A stretch of DNA of 8,400 nucleotides. Source: XYD12-FULL-36-8 sp041739035. GTDB taxonomy: Bacteria > Bacteroidota > Ignavibacteria > Ignavibacteriales > Ignavibacteriaceae. Location of the stretch: positions 1 through 8,400 of the forward strand of contig JBGSOQ010000315.1 in the NCBI GenBank assembly GCA_041739035.1, written 5' to 3'. The translations under genes were made by a program, and so were the position numbers. Below the pieces are notes generated by a model, which made no database searches, was not told the DNA's origin, and worked only from the letters and a program-made list of their open reading frames with translations. This document shows positions 5,517 through 8,400 of the stretch, in pieces; positions within the stretch are counted from its first letter, which is position 1; every line of letters begins with the position of its first letter.

Positions 5517-6749
5517 ATGTCATTTATAGTTTCTATTATCGTTGCAGTCGTTCTTCTTTTTTTGATTGAGTACTACTTCCTTAGGAAAGTCAAAAATTCA
5601 GTTAAAATTCTTTTTCCCGACTTTCAGTTTGCAAAGTATAAGAAATTCATTATCGGCCTTATTGTTTATATCAACTTCTACATGATTTTGGTAATAATTT
5701 CTTATCTCTACACTTTTATAGTTCATGGCGACAGACCTGTTCCCCCGGAGAATTTCTTTTTCGATTATCTAATCTTGTTCCCCTTTTGGATAAGCATGCT
5801 TATATTCGTTCAATGCGGATTGCTTTATCTTTTGCTGGATCTAATCAAGCTGCTTTTGCTTCCTCTTTATAAAAAATATAAAACAAGGCTTCTCCCAATT
5901 CAAGCAAAAATAATTTTAGCCATCGCTGTTTTGTTCATCACTTACATTCCCATCAGAGTAATTTATGATTACAATACTGTCTCCTTGCGTGTTGTTGAGT
6001 TCAAAAAACAAAATCTTCCGGAAGATTTAATTGGACTTAAAATTGCCTTTATTTCTGATATTCAAGCAGACAGATATACAAATGATGCCCGCCTTGAGAG
6101 ATTCATTTCAAAAGTTAATGCAACTGAGCCGGATTTAATTCTGATTGCGGGAGATATGATAACAAGCACTCCGAACTATATAAATACCTCTGCGCAATAT
6201 GTTGGCGAACTGAAATCAAAATATGGGACTTATTCCTGTGTTGGTGATCATGATAATTGGGCTTATTGGCGAGACAATGTAAGAAGCTTAAGAGAAATTA
6301 CTGAGGCACTTCAGAAAAATAATGTTCAAATGATTGACAACGGAAGAAAAGTATTCAAGGTTAATGATTCTGAAGTAAATGTAACATTTGTAACCAATAC
6401 TTATGTAGAAACAATTTCCGCGGCCGCACTTGACAGCTTGACTCAGCTTGAAAAAGATTATGATCTAAAAATATTCCTTTCTCATCAGCCAAGAAACAAA
6501 TTTATTGATGCTGCAGTTAAACATGATTATGATTTGCTTTTGGCGGGTCATACGCACGGCGGACAAGTTACTTTCTTTTTCCCTTTTTACAATTTATCTG
6601 CAACCTTGATCGAAACTAAATATGTCCGCGGCGATTTTTACTTTGGCGATATGCTAATGATTGTAACCCGTGGATTAGGAATGTCGCTTCTTCCATTAAG
6701 ATATAACTCAACTCCCGAAATCACGTTAATCGTGCTTGGTGCGAAGTAA
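5517..6749 (+). CDS. Membrane-anchored calcineurin-like metallophosphoesterase
   Basis: The 410-residue product has four hydrophobic segments (about 3-22, 44-69, 84-118 and 130-150), then a calcineurin-like phosphoesterase domain (about 172-408) of the YaeI/YkuE-like type. By topology the domain is probably outside the cytoplasm or at the membrane face. Motifs are FISDIQADRY (Asp181, Gln183), LIAGDM (Asp213), CVGDHDNW (Asp244, His245), LSHQPRN (His323) and GHTHGGQV (His345, His347). In typical members the first motif is D-x-H and the third is GNH, so Gln183 and Asp244 replace two usual metal ligands. YaeI/YkuE/LpxG relatives cleave phosphate esters of lipid-linked substrates, but the substrate here is unknown. 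The start codon lacks a strong Shine-Dalgarno; the nearest upstream in-frame ATG (5502) runs into a stop. Confidence 0.93.
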   Translation: MSFIVSIIVAVVLLFLIEYYFLRKVKNSVKILFPDFQFAKYKKFIIGLIVYINFYMILVIISYLYTFIVHGDRPVPPENFFFDYLILFPFWISMLIFVQCGLLYLLLDLIKLLLLPLYKKYKTRLLPIQAKIILAIAVLFITYIPIRVIYDYNTVSLRVVEFKKQNLPEDLIGLKIAFISDIQADRYTNDARLERFISKVNATEPDLILIAGDMITSTPNYINTSAQYVGELKSKYGTYSCVGDHDNWAYWRDNVRSLREITEALQKNNVQMIDNGRKVFKVNDSEVNVTFVTNTYVETISAAALDSLTQLEKDYDLKIFLSHQPRNKFIDAAVKHDYDLLLAGHTHGGQVTFFFPFYNLSATLIETKYVRGDFYFGDMLMIVTRGLGMSLLPLRYNSTPEITLIVLGAK

Positions 6750-6783
6750 TTTTTTCAACGTTATTTTGTTTTATCCTCAATAC

Positions 6784-6811
6784 CCGTCACACTAAGTAAG
6801 GTGTGAACCGG
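6784..6811. repeat. Imperfect hairpin downstream of the metallophosphoesterase gene
   Basis: TCACAC (6787-6792) and GTGTGA (6801-6806) pair across an 8-nt loop, and the flanks CCG and CGG (6809-6811) can extend the stem past a 2-nt bulge. No T-run follows, so a standard terminator is unlikely. It may be a decayed dispersed palindrome. The rest of the 6750-6907 gap is A/T-rich, with no convincing gene. Confidence 0.35.
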
Positions 6812-6907
6812 AATCTATTTCAGCTTCGGATAAATATTTTAAGGTTTCTCCATAAAAAAGATTATTTTCGTTCTAAGTATTGATTCAAGTTTTATTAAAA
6901 AATAATT

Positions 6908-7423
6908 ATGACAGATACTCCCAAAGAAATTGAAACATCAACATCTGTAGCATCAAAGCAAATCCGCGAGCTTGAGTGGATTGAAAAGCTTACTCACTTC
7001 ATGGATAATCTTGTACGTGTGCCAGGAACAAAATTTCGTTTCGGGGTTGATCCGCTTCTTGGATTAATTCCTTTTGCGGGTGAGATAGTTACATTCATAA
7101 TTTCTGCAATAATTTTGCTAGCACTAATTAGACATGGAACAAGCGGAAAGCTAGTTATGCTGATGCTTTCCAATGTTACTGTTGACGCGCTTGTCGGTGC
7201 CATTCCTTTCTTGGGAGATATTTTCGATTTTACCTTCAAGGCAAACAAAAGAAATATCAATCTTCTCAAGCAGTATCATCACGAGGGAAAACACACGGGA
7301 AGCGGATTAAAAATCATTCTCGGCGTTCTTGCTTCTCTCTTAATCATTATCTTTATCTTAATCTTCATCTCGTATCAGTTCCTCAAATGGGCAAGCAATT
7401 ATATTCAGCCAAAATTATTTTGA
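6908..7423 (+). CDS. DUF4112 family membrane protein
   Basis: The 171-residue product matches DUF4112. The conserved core runs from MDNLVRVPGTKFRFGVDPLL through GLIPFAGE (about 32-60), a membrane segment (61-75), and RHGTSGKLVMLMLSNVTVDA. It then continues with LVGAIPFLGDIFDFTFKANK (about 97-116) and RNINLLKQYH. The two GxIPFxGx loops followed by helices are the family signature. A further strongly hydrophobic segment lies at 133-158. The protein is expected in the inner membrane; the family has no known biochemical role. The N-terminal 20 residues are Ser/Thr/Glu-rich and probably disordered. The start lacks a Shine-Dalgarno and lies in an A-rich stretch, as is common in the FCB group. It ends 6 nt before the MOSC-family gene, so the two are likely co-transcribed. 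Confidence 0.92.
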   Translation: MTDTPKEIETSTSVASKQIRELEWIEKLTHFMDNLVRVPGTKFRFGVDPLLGLIPFAGEIVTFIISAIILLALIRHGTSGKLVMLMLSNVTVDALVGAIPFLGDIFDFTFKANKRNINLLKQYHHEGKHTGSGLKIILGVLASLLIIIFILIFISYQFLKWASNYIQPKLF

Positions 7424-7429
7424 TGATTT

Positions 7430-8239
7430 ATGAACGACCTAACCCTTACCCATATTTTCATCTACCCGATTAAATCTTTAGGGGGAATATCACTTCAATC
7501 AGCTAAAGTTGAAGAGCGCGGACTGCAGTACGACAGACGATGGATGCTTGTTGATAAAAACGGGATGTTCCTTACTCAACGAGAACATCCGCAGATGACT
7601 CTGCTTCAAGTGAACATTAAAAATGATAAACTCGAAGTCTCGCATAAATTGAAAACATTATCCGGTCTCCAACTTCCAATCTCCGACAGCCCAACAACTG
7701 CTAGCATTATGGTAAACATTTGGAATGATGTTGTCATTGCAAAACAACTTAATAAAGAAATTGATGAATGGTTTTCAGATGCACTTAACCTAGACTGCCA
7801 TCTCGTTTTTATGGAATACGACTCAGATAGATTTACAGACAGAAAATACACACCCGAACCAAAACATGTCAGCTTTGCAGATGCTTATCCGTTTTTAATT
7901 ATCGGTGAGGAATCTCTAAACGAACTAAACTGCAGATTAAAAGAACCGCTGCCGATGAATCGCTTTCGTCCCAATTTTGTTTTCAGCGGAGGAGAACCAT
8001 TTATTGAAGACACATGGAAAGATTTTACGATTGGCAATTTGAAATTTAGAGCAGTAAAACCATGCTCTCGATGCGTTATCACAACAATAAATCCAGATAC
8101 TGCAGAAAAAAGTAGCGAGCCGCTTGAAACTCTTGCTAAGTTTAGGAAAGTTGGTAACAAAGTAAACTTTGGGCAGAATGTAATTGGCTATGATGAAGGG
8201 ATTGTGAAAGTTGGGGAGATTGTGGTACAATTAACCTGA
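7430..8239 (+). CDS. MOSC domain-containing protein (YcbX/mARC-like)
   Basis: The 269-residue product is a MOSC_N plus MOSC protein. MOSC_N occupies about 3-115 (IFIYPIKSLGG, then RGLQYDRRWMLVDKNG and FLTQREHPQM), and MOSC about 125-268. MOSC includes RFRPNFVFSG (178-187), KPCSRCVITTINPDT (210-224), EPLETLAKFR (230-239) and a final FGQN...VKVGEIV. By alignment with mitochondrial mARC and E. coli YcbX, Cys215 in the PCSRC motif is the predicted molybdenum ligand. The protein probably binds molybdenum cofactor and reduces N-hydroxylated bases or amidoximes using an external redox partner. No fused ferredoxin domain is present, unlike YcbX, so the partner must be encoded elsewhere. It follows the DUF4112 gene by 6 nt, with no clear ribosome site, suggesting translational coupling. 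I see no functional link between the two. Confidence 0.95.
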   Translation: MNDLTLTHIFIYPIKSLGGISLQSAKVEERGLQYDRRWMLVDKNGMFLTQREHPQMTLLQVNIKNDKLEVSHKLKTLSGLQLPISDSPTTASIMVNIWNDVVIAKQLNKEIDEWFSDALNLDCHLVFMEYDSDRFTDRKYTPEPKHVSFADAYPFLIIGEESLNELNCRLKEPLPMNRFRPNFVFSGGEPFIEDTWKDFTIGNLKFRAVKPCSRCVITTINPDTAEKSSEPLETLAKFRKVGNKVNFGQNVIGYDEGIVKVGEIVVQLT

Positions 8240-8240
8240 A

Positions 8241-8377
8241 GTTGTCATCCCGAACCTGCCTTGCCGGCAGGCAGGCTTATTTCGGGATCTGGAACATCAT
8301 TCAATTATAAGGCGGGATGCTGAAACTATACTGATTTTCATCAGCACAGGATTCAGCATGACTATAAAATGACAAAC
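8241..8377. repeat. Composite palindromic element with nested hairpins
   Basis: This non-coding stretch directly follows the MOSC gene. Hairpin 1 has outer arms ATCCCGAA (8247-8254) and TTCGGGAT (8281-8288), and its loop contains a GC-rich near-palindrome (8255-8275, CCTGCC...GGCAGG around TGCCGGCA, with T8261 unpaired). Hairpin 2 has arms ATGCTGAA (8317-8324) and TTCAGCAT (8352-8359) with an inner stem CTGAT/ATCAG (8331-8335 and 8340-8344). The ends GTTGTCAT (8241-8248) and ATGACAAAC (8369-8377) are inverted relative to each other. The unit resembles a BIME- or MITE-like repeat common in environmental FCB genomes. The base composition is clearly more GC-rich than its surroundings at 8249-8289. 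A role as bidirectional terminator is also possible. Confidence 0.7.
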
Positions 8378-8400
8378 ACAAAATATCAATACACCAATGT

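Noticed and set aside
6808..6829. Second possible hairpin CCGGAA...TTCGG after the 6784-6811 hairpin
   Set aside because: The pairing is only five bases with a bulge and no T-run follows; this is within chance expectation.
7885..8230. Two overlapping minus-strand frames opposite the MOSC gene
   Set aside because: They lie entirely within a conserved enzyme gene, show no recognisable motif, and lack ribosome sites.
8369..8400. ATG opening a frame (MTNTKYQYTN...) that runs off the right edge
   Set aside because: Only ten codons are visible, there is no Shine-Dalgarno, and the ATG belongs to the inverted end of the composite palindrome. A partial gene cannot be excluded but is not supported.

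Overview
The window is about two-thirds A+T and gene-dense. It carries lipoproteins with short signal peptides and Cys lipoboxes, a DUF4112-type membrane protein, a Yip1-type protein, and several dispersed imperfect palindromes. This combination suggests the FCB group (Bacteroidota/Chlorobiota/Ignavibacteriota), and Ignavibacteriota is my best guess. That placement is inference from gene style; there is no phylogenetic marker here. I see no rRNA, tRNA, CRISPR array, transposase or phage gene.

Left part (1-1514, minus strand): two unrelated lipoprotein genes. The second, at 813-1514, has two OB-fold-like modules and ends at a strong intrinsic terminator (756-791). The first runs off the left edge and shows the start of a ZU5-like domain. 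A divergent intergenic region (1515-1745) with a perfect 12-bp inverted repeat separates these from the plus-strand genes.

Middle part (1746-3845, plus strand): an apparent three-gene operon. It encodes a MmcQ/YjbR-family protein whose last residues are encoded by a palindromic repeat, a secreted protein made of two copies of a histidine-bearing helical repeat exactly 104 residues apart, and an aldo/keto reductase with its full catalytic tetrad. A palindrome-bearing gap follows. Next come a Yip1-family membrane protein with its own terminator (4008-4657), a ubiquitin-like/Mut7-C RNase fusion starting only 11 nt after that terminator, and a membrane-anchored metallophosphoesterase with two altered metal-ligand motifs.

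Right part (6908-8400): a DUF4112 membrane protein and a MOSC/mARC-like molybdenum-cofactor protein, 6 nt apart and probably co-transcribed. A 137-bp non-coding composite of nested palindromes follows.

The genes look like ordinary core or housekeeping accessories and do not form one pathway. The least explained material is the duplicated His protein (2133-2843) and the palindromic repeats. Two of those repeats (2088-2111 and 5428-5451) are diverged copies of one REP-like hairpin with a compensatory base-pair change, and one of them has become part of a protein-coding sequence.
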